NCBI GenBank assembly: GCA_029203145.1
Contig: CP119309.1
Span: forward strand, 3,001,001-3,065,000
Direction of reading: 5' to 3'
Length of the DNA stretch: 64,000 nt
Source of the DNA: Candidatus Brevundimonas phytovorans
GTDB lineage: Bacteria; Pseudomonadota; Alphaproteobacteria; Caulobacterales; Caulobacteraceae
Shown: one piece after another, positions 50,631-60,142 of the stretch
Numbering within the stretch: position 1 is the stretch's first letter
Layout: each line of letters starts with the position of its first letter
Notes under the pieces: generated by a model
Told to the model about the DNA's origin: nothing
Seen by the model: only the letters and a program-made list of their open reading frames with translations
Database searches by the model: none
Program-made: the position numbers and the translations under genes

Positions 50631-51077
50631 CTAGGAGCGGCCGCCGGCGGCGATGAAATCCGGGGCGAAGGTGCGGATGTGCTGAACCATGCCGCGCAGC
50701 CTGAGGCTGTTGTCGGCCTTTGATTCGGCCAGAGAAACCTTTTGCTCGTCGCTCGTCGCGATGGCGATCTGAGCGTCGAAGAAGGATTCAAGCTCGGGCA
50801 CGAAGGCGTCGATTTCGGGTTCGTACCGCGCGATGATCGCCTCGACCGCAGCCATCCCGCGGCTCTGATCGCCGCCCGCTGCTGCAATGGCGGTTTCGAG
50901 TTCGGACTGAAGTTGGGCGAGGCGGGCGGTGAAGGCCTCCGCCTTGATCTCGAAAGCCCTGACCTCCGCCGACGGGGCGCCCTGGACCGCGGCTGTGGGC
51001 GCTGTCCCCTCCTGGGCGAAGGCCGGGGCGGCGAGGGTGAAAACGGCGGCGGCGATCAGAGCGAGGCGCGAGGACAT
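50631..51077 (-). CDS. exported hypothetical protein, tandem array member 1
   Basis: A 148-residue exported protein with a signal peptide (1-22, ending AFAQE). The mature protein contains RAFEIKAEAFTARLAQLQSELETAIAAAGGDQSRGMAAVEAIIARYEPEIDAFVPELESFFDAQIA in outline and ends FIAAGGRS. It is the best-conserved relative of member 3. Predicted helical and periplasmic, function unknown. The start ATG 51077 gives the signal peptide; longer open sequence upstream crosses the promoter region. Confidence 0.75.
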   Translation of the reverse strand: MSSRLALIAAAVFTLAAPAFAQEGTAPTAAVQGAPSAEVRAFEIKAEAFTARLAQLQSELETAIAAAGGDQSRGMAAVEAIIARYEPEIDAFVPELESFFDAQIAIATSDEQKVSLAESKADNSLRLRGMVQHIRTFAPDFIAAGGRS

Positions 51078-51227
51078 GATCCGTTCCGTTGAGCGGGAGC
51101 CGAGAACTCCATTTGCAGCCAGAATAGACATATTAACATCGATGTGGAAACAGCCTTGCGAGGCGGGGCTTGTAGGCAATTGGCGCGATGGGCGGATAAG
51201 CTCAGGCTGCGACGGAAGGGCCCGCTC

Positions 51228-52529
51228 ATGCGCATCAGGACATTGACCATAGCCACGGCCGTCATCGCGTCCGTCTTGACGACGAACGGCGTCCAGGCCG
51301 CCGCGCCGGAGCGAAGCTATGCCGTCAGCGGGGACTGTGGCGGACGGCCCGCGACGACGGTGCGGATGGCGCCGGACTTCTGTCTGGGGCTGGTCTGGCA
51401 GGGCGCGGGGACGGACGGCCCCGGGATGCCGCGCGGCTTGATGCAACTGGCCGACGGCGACTGGCTGGTCACGGATCTGGGCGGTTGGGAGGCCGGCAAG
51501 GGGGCGGTCTGGCGGCTGTCGTTCGCCAGCGACGGCGCGGTGCGCTGGCGGCATCTGGCGCGTGGTCTGTCGATGCCGCACACGGTGGCGCGCGGGCCGG
51601 ATGGGCGCATCTATGTGTCGGAGATGAACCGCATCCTGACGCTGGACCCGGACGCGGCGGATCCGGGGCTAAGCGTACGCACCGTGATCGGGGACCTGCC
51701 GGACAACCGGCTGCACGACAACCGTCACCCGCTGTCGAGCTTTGTCTTCGACGGCAATGGCGACCTGCTGGTCAATGTCGGGGCGCCCAGCGACCGCTGT
51801 CTGGACGCGGCGGGCAAGCCCAAGGTCGACGCGCGCGGGGCCTGCGTCGAGGACGCGGCCACCGCCCAGGTCCGTCGCCACGCCTATCTGGGGAATGGCC
51901 GCTGGGCCGCGGAGAGCACGGTCTTCGCCAGCGGCCTGAGGAATTCCATCGCCCTGGCGCGCCACCCGTCGGGGACGGTGTTGCAGGCTGAGAACTCGGT
52001 CGATCTGACCACGCCCGAGCATCCGTTCGACGAGGTGAATGTGCTGCGGCAGGGCGGGCATTACGGCTGGCCCTACTGCGTCGACCTGGCCACGCCGCTG
52101 CCGGGTTGGTCCGCGCGTCAGGCGCGTTGCGGCGAGCGGGATCGGCCCGTCGCCCTGCTGCCGCCGCACGCCGCGCCGCTGGACATGATCTATTACGAGG
52201 GGGCGATGTTCCCGCAGCTGCGCGGGCGTCTGCTGATGACCTGGCACGGCTATCGCCGCACGGCGGGCCGGATCACGGCGGTGGAGACGGATGCGGCCGG
52301 TGTTCCGCTGACGGACGTCGGCGGGCGATACGCCCTCTATCCGCGCGGGTCGCTGGCCTACCCGGCCGGGGCGCCGAGCGTGAAGGGCAGGGTGCTGACG
52401 CCGGGCTGGGATCGTATTGCAGGGCGTCAGCCGCGCGGCTCGCCGGTGGTCATGGCGGTCGCCGCCGACGGTTCGATCTGGGTCACGGACGACCGCAGCC
52501 GGGCGATCCTGAGGATCGCCCGGCCTTAA
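51228..52529 (+). CDS. PQQ-dependent sugar (sorbosone) dehydrogenase-like beta-propeller protein
   Basis: A 433-residue secreted beta-propeller protein with a signal peptide (1-24, ending VQAAA). Blades contain PRGLMQLADGDWLVTDLGGWE, LSMPHTVARGPDGRIYVSEMNRIL, LSSFVFDGNGDLLVNVGAPSDRC, FASGLRNSIALARHPSGTVL and GGHYGWPYC. These match the soluble glucose/sorbosone dehydrogenase family, quinoprotein oxidoreductases of the periplasm. Whether PQQ is bound cannot be seen. I chose ATG 51228; the longer frame to 51144 lacks a signal peptide. Confidence 0.83.
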   Translation: MRIRTLTIATAVIASVLTTNGVQAAAPERSYAVSGDCGGRPATTVRMAPDFCLGLVWQGAGTDGPGMPRGLMQLADGDWLVTDLGGWEAGKGAVWRLSFASDGAVRWRHLARGLSMPHTVARGPDGRIYVSEMNRILTLDPDAADPGLSVRTVIGDLPDNRLHDNRHPLSSFVFDGNGDLLVNVGAPSDRCLDAAGKPKVDARGACVEDAATAQVRRHAYLGNGRWAAESTVFASGLRNSIALARHPSGTVLQAENSVDLTTPEHPFDEVNVLRQGGHYGWPYCVDLATPLPGWSARQARCGERDRPVALLPPHAAPLDMIYYEGAMFPQLRGRLLMTWHGYRRTAGRITAVETDAAGVPLTDVGGRYALYPRGSLAYPAGAPSVKGRVLTPGWDRIAGRQPRGSPVVMAVAADGSIWVTDDRSRAILRIARP

Positions 52530-52540
52530 GGCTTTAGGGC

Positions 52541-53788
<1,248 letters not shown>

Positions 53789-53905
53789 GGGTGGAAAAAT
53801 CCTTTCGGGACGCGGGGAGGCGTGTCTGGCGCGCTTAAAGGACCAGACGCCCCCTGATGCAAGGGCATGATTGTGTCGTGCCCGAGGGGAGGCGCGGCAG
53901 ATGTG

Positions 53906-53936
53906 AAAAAGGCGCCGCGATCGAAGCCGCGACGCC
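53906..53936 (-). terminator. intrinsic terminator after metK
   Basis: On the minus strand GGCGTCGCG (53936-53928) pairs with CGCGGCGCC (53919-53911) with one G-U pair, followed by TTTTT (53910-53906). It lies 27 bases after the metK stop. Confidence 0.8.
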
Positions 53937-53962
53937 CTTCATTCTTCCGCCGATCAAGAGCC

Positions 53963-55159
53963 TCAGACGAGGGCCTTGAGCTGGTCGACCAGATCGGTCT
54001 TCTCCCAGCTGAAACCGCCGTCGGCGTCGGGCGTGCGGCCGAAGTGGCCATAGGCGGCGCTGCGGCGATAGATGGGCTTGTTCAGGCCCAGGTGCTCGCG
54101 GATGGCGCGCGGCGTGGCGCCGCCGATCAGCTTGGGCAGTTCGGCTTCCAGAACGGCGGCGTCGATCTTGCCCGTGCCGTGCAGGTCGACGTGGACCGAC
54201 AGGGGCTTGGCCACGCCGATGGCGTAGGAGATCTGGATGGTGCAGCGGTCGGCGAGCCCTGCGGCCACCACGTTCTTGGCCAGGTAGCGGCAGGCATAGG
54301 CGGCCGAACGGTCGACCTTGGTCGGGTCCTTGCCCGAGAAGGCACCGCCGCCGTGCGGGGCCGCGCCGCCGTAGGTGTCGACGATGATCTTGCGCCCCGT
54401 CAGGCCCGCGTCGCCATCCGGCCCGCCGATGACGAAGGTGCCGGTCGGGTTGATGTGCCACTCGGTCTCGGCGGTGATGAAGCCTTCCGGCAGCACCTTC
54501 TCGACATAGGGTTTGACGATGGCGGCGACCTGGGCCTGGCTCAGGTTGGCCTTGTGCTGGGTCGAGACGACGATCGAGGCGGCGCGCACCGGGCGGCCGT
54601 CTTCGTAATAGAGCGTGACCTGGCTCTTGGCGTCGGGCTCCAGGCCCGGCTCGGTCCCGGCGTGACGGGCGTCGGCCAGGGCCTTCAGGATGTTGTGGCT
54701 GTATTGCAGGGTGGCCGGCATCAGCTCGGGCGTCTCGTTCGAGGCGTAGCCGAACATGATGCCCTGATCGCCCGCGCCCTCGTCCTTGTCCTCGCCGGCG
54801 TCGACGCCTTGCGCGATGTGGGCCGATTGCGGGTGCAGGTGGTTCTGGAACTGGAAGGTCTTCCAGTGGAAGCCGTCCTGCTCATAGCCGATGTCGCGCA
54901 CGACGCCGCGCACCGTGTCTTCGATCTCCTGCTCGACGCCCGGGGCCCAGTTGCCCTCGGTGTCCATGATGCCCTGACCGCGGATTTCGCCGGCGATCAC
55001 CACCAGGTTGGTCGTGGTCAGGGTCTCGCACGCCACGCGCGCCTCGGGGTCCTTGGACAGGAAGAGGTCGACGATGGCGTCGGAAATCTGATCCGCGACC
55101 TTGTCGGGGTGGCCTTCCGAGACGCTCTCGGACGTGAAGAGGAAGGACGAACGGGCCAA
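53963..55159 (-). CDS. metK: S-adenosylmethionine synthetase
   Basis: A 398-residue enzyme making SAM from methionine and ATP. It shows FTSESVSEGHPDKVADQISDAIVD at the start, the first signature GAGDQGIMFGYA near 130, and the second GGGAFSGKDPTKVDRSAAY. I chose TTG 55159 (MARSSFLF), because CAGGAG lies six bases upstream and the family usually starts here. A 12-codon longer version from ATG 55195 would begin inside the probable promoter and operator. A palindromic AT-rich operator precedes it and an intrinsic terminator follows. Confidence 0.95.
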   Translation of the reverse strand: MARSSFLFTSESVSEGHPDKVADQISDAIVDLFLSKDPEARVACETLTTTNLVVIAGEIRGQGIMDTEGNWAPGVEQEIEDTVRGVVRDIGYEQDGFHWKTFQFQNHLHPQSAHIAQGVDAGEDKDEGAGDQGIMFGYASNETPELMPATLQYSHNILKALADARHAGTEPGLEPDAKSQVTLYYEDGRPVRAASIVVSTQHKANLSQAQVAAIVKPYVEKVLPEGFITAETEWHINPTGTFVIGGPDGDAGLTGRKIIVDTYGGAAPHGGGAFSGKDPTKVDRSAAYACRYLAKNVVAAGLADRCTIQISYAIGVAKPLSVHVDLHGTGKIDAAVLEAELPKLIGGATPRAIREHLGLNKPIYRRSAAYGHFGRTPDADGGFSWEKTDLVDQLKALV

Positions 55160-55194
55160 GGCAGGCTCCTGCAAGACGGTGAGGCCGACAGACA

Positions 55195-55212
55195 TATAAA
55201 GATATGCTTATA
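55195..55212. promoter_or_regulatory. imperfect palindrome, probable methionine-regulon operator of metK
   Basis: TATAAAGATATGCTTATA is an 18-base imperfect palindrome (14 of 18 positions symmetric) in an otherwise GC-rich gap. It lies about 35 bases before the TTG start and overlaps a promoter-like CTTGAA-n-TATATG. ArsR-family SAM/SAH regulators of alphaproteobacteria bind AT-rich palindromes of this kind (recalled). Confidence 0.5.
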
Positions 55213-55329
55213 CGTTCAAGTGATGACCGAAATGTAGCGCGGAATCATCCAGCCGCACCGACGCTCAGAGCGCAGCGAATGACGCTGCGGCCGAGGCCGG
55301 GGCTTCTGATCTCACTGTCTGGAAGGAAG

Positions 55330-55405
55330 TGGTGCCGCTTAGGTGACTCGAACACCTGACCCCATCATTACGAATGATGTGCTCTACCGGCTGAGCTAAA
55401 GCGGC
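55330..55405 (-). tRNA. tRNA-Thr (anticodon CGT)
   Basis: A 76-base gene with all four stems: acceptor GCCGCTT/AAGCGGC, D stem GCTC/GAGC, anticodon stem CATCA/TGATG with loop TTCGTAA (anticodon CGT), and T stem AGGTG/CACCT around TTCGAGT. The 3' CCA is encoded. It lies between hemD and metK, all on the minus strand. It reads ACG codons, which are frequent in this GC-rich genome. Confidence 0.97.
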
Positions 55406-55455
55406 TCCGGTCGGCGGCTCGGACATGTGTCGGAGAGCCGCGCGAGGTGGGGTCT

Positions 55456-56151
55456 TTATACGGGTCCGGCGGACTTGCCAAGCGCTGTCAGCAGGGATGT
55501 TTCATCGGGCGCGCCGGCGGTGCGAATTTCGGTGAAGCTGAAGGCGGCGAGCGGGGCGGCGGCGGCGGCGGAGATGCAGACGGCGAGGCGGTCTGCGGCG
55601 GCGTCCGGCGTCAGGATCGCCGCGAGCGCGCGGGCGGCGCGGGGGGAATGGATCAGGACGGCGTCGAAGTCTGCGGGGGCGGCGGCGTCGGTTTCTTCGG
55701 CGGCGTAGACCGGCAGGCGCAGGACCTGGCGGTCGGGCAGCAAGGCGGGCAGGTCGCCAGCGGGCTCGCGGGCGCCGGGGGCGAGGATCAGGCCCTGGAC
55801 CGGACTGGCGGCGATGAGGCGGGCGAGGGCGTGGATGTCGCCGGCGGCCGAGCGGGCGTCGGCGAAGCCGGCGTCGCGGGCGGCCTCGGCGGTCGCGTCG
55901 CCGACGGCGAAGACCGGCAGGGCGCGAAGCAGGGGCGTCAGGGCGGCGAAGGCCGCGACGCCGTTGGGGCTGGTGAAGGCCAGGGCGGCGACCGTGGCGA
56001 AGTCGGGCGCGGCGCCAAGGGCCTCGGGCAGGGGGCGCAGGGTCAGCAGCGGCGCGACGACGGGCGTGAACCCGAGCGTCGTCAGCCGGGCGGCGGTGCG
56101 CGCGGCGCCGGGCTGGGCGCGGGTGATCCAGACGCGGCGGATCGGCCGCAT
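55456..56151 (-). CDS. hemD: uroporphyrinogen-III synthase
   Basis: A 231-residue enzyme that cyclises hydroxymethylbilane with inversion of ring D to uroporphyrinogen III. Sequence conservation is low in this family. LAFTSPNGVAAFAALTP and VFAVGDATAEAARDAGF in the first half and DAVLIHSPRAARALAAIL in the second support the call, as does the position 3 bases after hemC. The start is ATG 56151. It is alanine-rich (GC bias), and the tRNA-Thr gene follows. Confidence 0.85.
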   Translation of the reverse strand: MRPIRRVWITRAQPGAARTAARLTTLGFTPVVAPLLTLRPLPEALGAAPDFATVAALAFTSPNGVAAFAALTPLLRALPVFAVGDATAEAARDAGFADARSAAGDIHALARLIAASPVQGLILAPGAREPAGDLPALLPDRQVLRLPVYAAEETDAAAPADFDAVLIHSPRAARALAAILTPDAAADRLAVCISAAAAAPLAAFSFTEIRTAGAPDETSLLTALGKSAGPV

Positions 56152-56154
56152 GGC

Positions 56155-57105
56155 CTAGAGGTCGATCTTCTGGTCGCCGGCCTCGGCCTGGACCTCGGCG
56201 CCGAGGCGCAAGCCCAGCGAACGGGCGTCGTCGAGGGCGGTCGTGGCGGACACGCCCGAGATTTCTCCGGCGCGGCGCCAGCGGGCCGAGCCGTCGGGGC
56301 TGAGCATTTCCGTGGTCAGGCGCAGCACGTCGCCCTCGATCCGGGCATAGGCGCCGATGGCCGTGCGGCACGAGCCTTCCAGCGCGGTCATGGCGCCGCG
56401 CTCGGCGGCCACGGCGAGCGATGTCAGGTCGTGGTTGAGGACCTGGGTCCAGTCGGCGTCGGCGTCGCCTTCGCGCGTCTGGATGGCCAGGGCGCCCTGA
56501 CCGGGGGCGGGCAGGAAGGCGTCGAGCGACAGGCGCTCGCGGATGACTTCCGAGAGGCCGAGACGGTTGAGGCCGGAGCAGGCCAGCAGGATGGCGTCGA
56601 AATCGCCCTCCTTGAGCCGCTTGAGCCGGGTGTCGACATTGCCGCGCAGCATCTCGATCTGCAGGTCGGGGCGGAGCGACAGGGCCTGGGCCTGACGCCG
56701 CAGCGAGGCGGTGCCGAGGCGGGCGCCGTGGGGCAGGTCGACGAAGGTGGAGAACTGTTCGCTGATGAAGCCGTCGCGGGCGTCTTCGCGTTCCGGCACG
56801 GCGGCGATGGCCAGGCCCTCGGGCTGTTCGGCGGGGACGTCCTTCATCGAGTGGATGGCGACATCGACGCGGCGGTCGAGCAGGGCCTCCTCGATTTCCT
56901 TGGTGAACAGGGCCTTGCCGCCGACTTCCAGCAGGCGGCGGTCGTGAATGCGGTCGCCGGTGGTGACGATCTCGACCAGGGGGACCAGTTGTTCGATCTG
57001 GTCCTCGGCCACGCCGAGCGCGCGGCCGATGGCGCGCTGCATCATGCCGGACTGGGCCAGCGCCAGCTTGGAGCGGCGGGTGCCGATGCGAAGAAGCGGG
57101 GTCAT
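56155..57105 (-). CDS. hemC: porphobilinogen deaminase (hydroxymethylbilane synthase)
   Basis: A 316-residue enzyme polymerising four porphobilinogens to hydroxymethylbilane. The dipyrromethane cofactor Cys lies in ALEGSCRTAIGAYA. Other signatures are IGTRRSKLALAQ at the N-terminus, VDVAIHSMKDVPAEQPEGL, and LGTASLRRQAQALSLRPDLQI with the substrate-binding arginines. The start ATG 57105 is normal for the family; the longer frame to 57198 overlaps the divergent tsaD. hemD follows 3 bases after its stop. Confidence 0.96.
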   Translation of the reverse strand: MTPLLRIGTRRSKLALAQSGMMQRAIGRALGVAEDQIEQLVPLVEIVTTGDRIHDRRLLEVGGKALFTKEIEEALLDRRVDVAIHSMKDVPAEQPEGLAIAAVPEREDARDGFISEQFSTFVDLPHGARLGTASLRRQAQALSLRPDLQIEMLRGNVDTRLKRLKEGDFDAILLACSGLNRLGLSEVIRERLSLDAFLPAPGQGALAIQTREGDADADWTQVLNHDLTSLAVAAERGAMTALEGSCRTAIGAYARIEGDVLRLTTEMLSPDGSARWRRAGEISGVSATTALDDARSLGLRLGAEVQAEAGDQKIDL

Positions 57106-57155
57106 GAGGTCGCGCAGCCGTTGCGAAAGGGGAACCGGGCCGCTACCTCGACCCG

Positions 57156-58325
57156 ATGAACACTGGCGCGGACTATAGCAGCGGGACCACGGGGGCAACC
57201 AAGCTCGACCCTGGCGCGCGTGAGGCTGAAGGCCGCGCCCCTGGCGCCGGGCTGATTGTCCTGGGTCTGGAGACCAGCTGCGACGAGACCGCCGCCTCGG
57301 TGGTGCGCCTGACGGCGGCCGGGGCCGAGGTCCTGTCCAGCGTCATTCACAGCCAGATCGACGAGCACGCGGCCTTTGGCGGGGTGGTGCCGGAAATCGC
57401 CGCCCGCAGCCATGTCGAGATGATCGACGGGGTGGCGCGCCGGGCCATGAGCGAGGCCGGGATCGACTACGCCGCCCTGGACGGGGTGGCGGCCACGGCG
57501 GGGCCTGGTCTGGTCGGCGGGGTCATGGTGGGGCTGTCCTACGGCAAGGCGGTGGCCTTGGCGCGCGGCCTGCCGCTGATCGCGGTCAATCATCTGGAGG
57601 GCCATGCGGTGTCGGCGCGGCTGGGGGCGGAGACGTCCTATCCCTTCCTGCTGCTGCTGGTCTCGGGCGGGCACTGTCAGCTGCTGGAGGTGCGCGGCAT
57701 CGGCGACATGAGCCGGCTGGGCACCACCATCGACGACGCGGCGGGCGAGGCCTTCGACAAGATCGCCAAGGCCATGGGGCTGGGCTATCCCGGCGGGCCG
57801 GCGCTGGAGAAGCTGGCGGCGTCCGGCGACGGCTCGCGCTTTGATCTGCCGAGGGCGCTGCTGGGGAGGAAGGACTGCGACTTCTCCTTCTCGGGGCTGA
57901 AGACGGCGGCCTCGCGGCTGGCCCAGACCTGCGAGAGCGATCAGGACCGGGCCGATCTGGCCGACGCGGTGCAGAAGGCGATTGCGCGCCAGCTGTCGGA
58001 GCGGACCGAGCGGGCCATGGTCGCCTATGCCGAGGCGCATGAGTCGCTTCATTTCGTCGTCGCCGGGGGCGTTGCGGCCAACAAGACCATCCGGCGCACG
58101 CTGGAGGATCTGGCGACGAAGCATGGTTTCAGCTTCCTGGCGCCGCCGATGGTTTACTGCACCGACAACGCCGCCATGATCGCCCTGGCGGGGGCGGAAC
58201 GGTTGGAAAAAGGCCTGACCTCGGACATTGATGTCGCCGCCCGGCCACGATGGCCTCTGGACGAGGCGCGCGCGAACGCCGATCCTGTGCACAAGAAAAC
58301 GGGCCGCAAGGGCGCCAAGGCTTGA
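57156..58325 (+). CDS. tsaD: tRNA N6-adenosine threonylcarbamoyltransferase TsaD
   Basis: A 389-residue ASKHA-fold enzyme that, with TsaB and TsaE, transfers threonylcarbamoyl to A37 of ANN-reading tRNAs. Motifs are LGLETSCDETAASVV near 35-50, GGVVPEIAARSH, the metal-binding NHLEGHAVSARL, and the phosphate loop LLLVSGGHCQL. VYCTDNAAMIALAG near the end carries the conserved Asp. It has about 30 extra N-terminal residues of low complexity; a start at the internal GAGLIVLGLETSC segment is possible. Divergent from hemC. Confidence 0.95.
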   Translation: MNTGADYSSGTTGATKLDPGAREAEGRAPGAGLIVLGLETSCDETAASVVRLTAAGAEVLSSVIHSQIDEHAAFGGVVPEIAARSHVEMIDGVARRAMSEAGIDYAALDGVAATAGPGLVGGVMVGLSYGKAVALARGLPLIAVNHLEGHAVSARLGAETSYPFLLLLVSGGHCQLLEVRGIGDMSRLGTTIDDAAGEAFDKIAKAMGLGYPGGPALEKLAASGDGSRFDLPRALLGRKDCDFSFSGLKTAASRLAQTCESDQDRADLADAVQKAIARQLSERTERAMVAYAEAHESLHFVVAGGVAANKTIRRTLEDLATKHGFSFLAPPMVYCTDNAAMIALAGAERLEKGLTSDIDVAARPRWPLDEARANADPVHKKTGRKGAKA

Positions 58326-58366
58326 TCAGCCGGGGTTCGAGCGGTGGTCGGGGGACCGGAGAAGAC

Positions 58367-59365
58367 ATGGAATTTCACACGGCAGGCGTAATCGGCGGCG
58401 GCGCCTGGGGCACGGCCCTGGCGCAGAGCGCAGCAGCGGCGGGCCTCGCGGTCGTCCTCCAGGCGCGCGAGCCTGAGGTGATCGAGAGCATCCGCGCGCG
58501 GCGGATGAACGACGCCTTCCTGCCGGGGATCGAGCTGGACTCGGCCATCAACGTGACGTCGGACCTGGCCGATCTGGCCGACTGCGATCTGATTCTGGCG
58601 GTGCCGCCGGCCCAGCACATGCGGGCGACGCTGACCGCCTTTGCGCCCTATGCCCGTCCCGGTCTGCCCATCGTCCTGTGCGCCAAGGGCATTGAGCGCG
58701 GCTCGCTGAAGCTGATGACGGAAGTTTTGGCCGAGACGATTCCCTCGGCCATCCCCGCCGTCCTGTCGGGGCCCAGCTTCGCCGCCGAGGTGGCGCGCGG
58801 CCTGCCCAGCGCCGTGACCCTGGCCTGCGAGGACGAGGCCATGGCGGTCGCTCTGGCCACGGCCCTGTCGGGGCCGGTCTTCCGCCCCTATCTGGCCGAC
58901 GACCTGATCGGGGCCGAGACCGGCGGGGCGCTGAAGAACGTCCTGGCCATCGCCTGCGGCATCGTCGAGGGCCGGGAACTGGGCCGCAGCGCCCACGCCG
59001 CCGTCATCACGCGCGGCTTCGCTGAAATGACCCGCGTGGCGATCGCCCTGGGCGGCAAGGCCGAGACGGTCGCTGGTCTCTGCGGTCTCGGCGACCTGGT
59101 CCTGACCTGCTCCAGCCCGCAGTCGCGCAACATGAGCCTGGGCCTGGCCCTGGGCCAGGGCATGAGCGTTGAACAGGCCCTGGCCGGCAAGCGCTCCGTG
59201 GCCGAGGGCTATGAGAGCGCGCCGGCCGTCCGCGAACTGACGCGCAAGCTGGGCGTCGAAACCCCCATCTGCGAGGCCGTCGCCGCCGTCCTGGCGGGCG
59301 AGACCACGGTGGATGCGGCCATCGAGGCCCTGCTGACCCGGCCGCTCAAGCCCGAACGCGAATAG
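58367..59365 (+). CDS. gpsA: glycerol-3-phosphate dehydrogenase [NAD(P)+]
   Basis: A 332-residue enzyme reducing dihydroxyacetone phosphate to sn-glycerol-3-phosphate for phospholipid synthesis. The NAD-binding motif GVIGGGAWGTALAQ is near residues 7-20. The catalytic lysine lies in ETGGALKNVLAIACGIVEG, and LCGLGDLVLTCSSPQSRN is conserved. The start is ATG 58367 after GGAGAAG; the longer frame to 58250 runs inside tsaD. Its TAG stop shares a base with the GTG start of the Rieske gene, so the two are coupled. Confidence 0.95.
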   Translation: MEFHTAGVIGGGAWGTALAQSAAAAGLAVVLQAREPEVIESIRARRMNDAFLPGIELDSAINVTSDLADLADCDLILAVPPAQHMRATLTAFAPYARPGLPIVLCAKGIERGSLKLMTEVLAETIPSAIPAVLSGPSFAAEVARGLPSAVTLACEDEAMAVALATALSGPVFRPYLADDLIGAETGGALKNVLAIACGIVEGRELGRSAHAAVITRGFAEMTRVAIALGGKAETVAGLCGLGDLVLTCSSPQSRNMSLGLALGQGMSVEQALAGKRSVAEGYESAPAVRELTRKLGVETPICEAVAAVLAGETTVDAAIEALLTRPLKPERE

Positions 59366-59763
59366 TGTCCGAGCCGGTGGATGCGGCGGCGCAAGCGGCG
59401 CCGGAAGAGCGCAAGCGCGTCTGGAAGACGCCGCCGAACGTGGCCCTGTGCGCCGAGGCCGACATCGCCGACCCCGGCTCGCGCGGCTTCGTGCTCCAGA
59501 TCGGCGAGGCCTTCTTCCACGGCTTTGTGGTGAAGAAGGACGGCGAGATCGCCGGATGGGTCGACCGTTGCCCGCACGCGGGCTTCCCCATCGCCATGGA
59601 GCTGGACCGCTATCTGACGCCGGATGGTTCGCTGATTATGTGCGGCTGGCATGGGGCGGTGTTCGAGCCGCTGTCGGGCACCTGTGTCGGCGGACCCTGC
59701 GCGGGCGGCAAGCTGACGCCCTGGCCGGTCGAGGCCGGGGGCGGGATCATCCGCACCGCTTGA
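59365..59763 (+). CDS. Rieske (2Fe-2S) domain protein
   Basis: A 132-residue soluble protein with one Rieske domain. The cluster ligands are C69-P-H71 in DRCPHAGFP and C93-G-W-H96 in MCGWHGAVF, with the usual 20-odd residue spacing. CVGGPCAGGKLTPWPVE completes the domain. Stand-alone Rieske proteins act as ferredoxins for oxygenases or in nitrite-reductase-like roles, but the partner is unknown. It starts at GTG 59365, overlapping the gpsA stop by one base. Confidence 0.9.
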   Translation: MSEPVDAAAQAAPEERKRVWKTPPNVALCAEADIADPGSRGFVLQIGEAFFHGFVVKKDGEIAGWVDRCPHAGFPIAMELDRYLTPDGSLIMCGWHGAVFEPLSGTCVGGPCAGGKLTPWPVEAGGGIIRTA

Positions 59764-59779
59764 AAGCAATCTCTCCGTT

Positions 59780-59897
59780 CATTCCGGCGGACGCCGGAAT
59801 CCAGTGAGAACGACAAACACTACCGATGACGCTGCTTTCCGAGGTTACGGAGGCGCTCGCCGCCAAAGGACTGGATCCCGGCGTCCGCCGGGATGAG
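59780..59897. repeat. 118-bp composite repeat with inverted ends
   Basis: The unit starts with ATTCCGGCGGACGCCGGAAT and ends with a matching inverted form (ACTGGATCCCGGCGTCCGCCGGGAT). Both ends form hairpins and are complementary to each other, like the widespread proteobacterial repeats with CCAGT at the inner edge. It lies between the Rieske gene and the next small gene. No transposase is present. Confidence 0.7.
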
Positions 59898-59910
59898 CGG
59901 AAGGGAGCGC

Positions 59911-60072
59911 CTACTTCTTCGGGACGATCTTCGGGTCCTTGGTGAAGGCGTCGTCGACCTCTTCCTCGGTGATCCGCTTGGACGGATCACCGGGCTGGTT
60001 GAGATTCTGCTCTTCGGTGCCGTCGCCCATCATGCCGGGATGGGGGTCGGTCTTTTTCGGGTCTTCGGCCAT
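59911..60072 (-). CDS. small acidic hydrophilic protein
   Basis: A 53-residue protein (MAEDPKKTDPHPGMMGDGTEEQNLNQPGDPSKRITEEEVDDAFTKDPKIVPKK in outline), charged and likely disordered. The ATG 60072 is preceded by AAGGAG, which supports translation; the longer frame to 60099 is rejected. No family is recognised and neighbours give no clue. Small proteins of this kind are common in Caulobacteraceae. Confidence 0.65.
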   Translation of the reverse strand: MAEDPKKTDPHPGMMGDGTEEQNLNQPGDPSKRITEEEVDDAFTKDPKIVPKK

Positions 60073-60142
60073 GTCGGGCTCCTTGTGGGACACCCGCAAG
60101 CAACACCGCCCGGCAGGCGGCGTTCCATCACGGCGATTTGAG

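Noticed and set aside
55160..55329. SAM-II or SAH riboswitch upstream of metK
   Set aside because: I could not match the core pairing or conserved nucleotides of either class. The 5' UTR from the inferred transcription start is too short.
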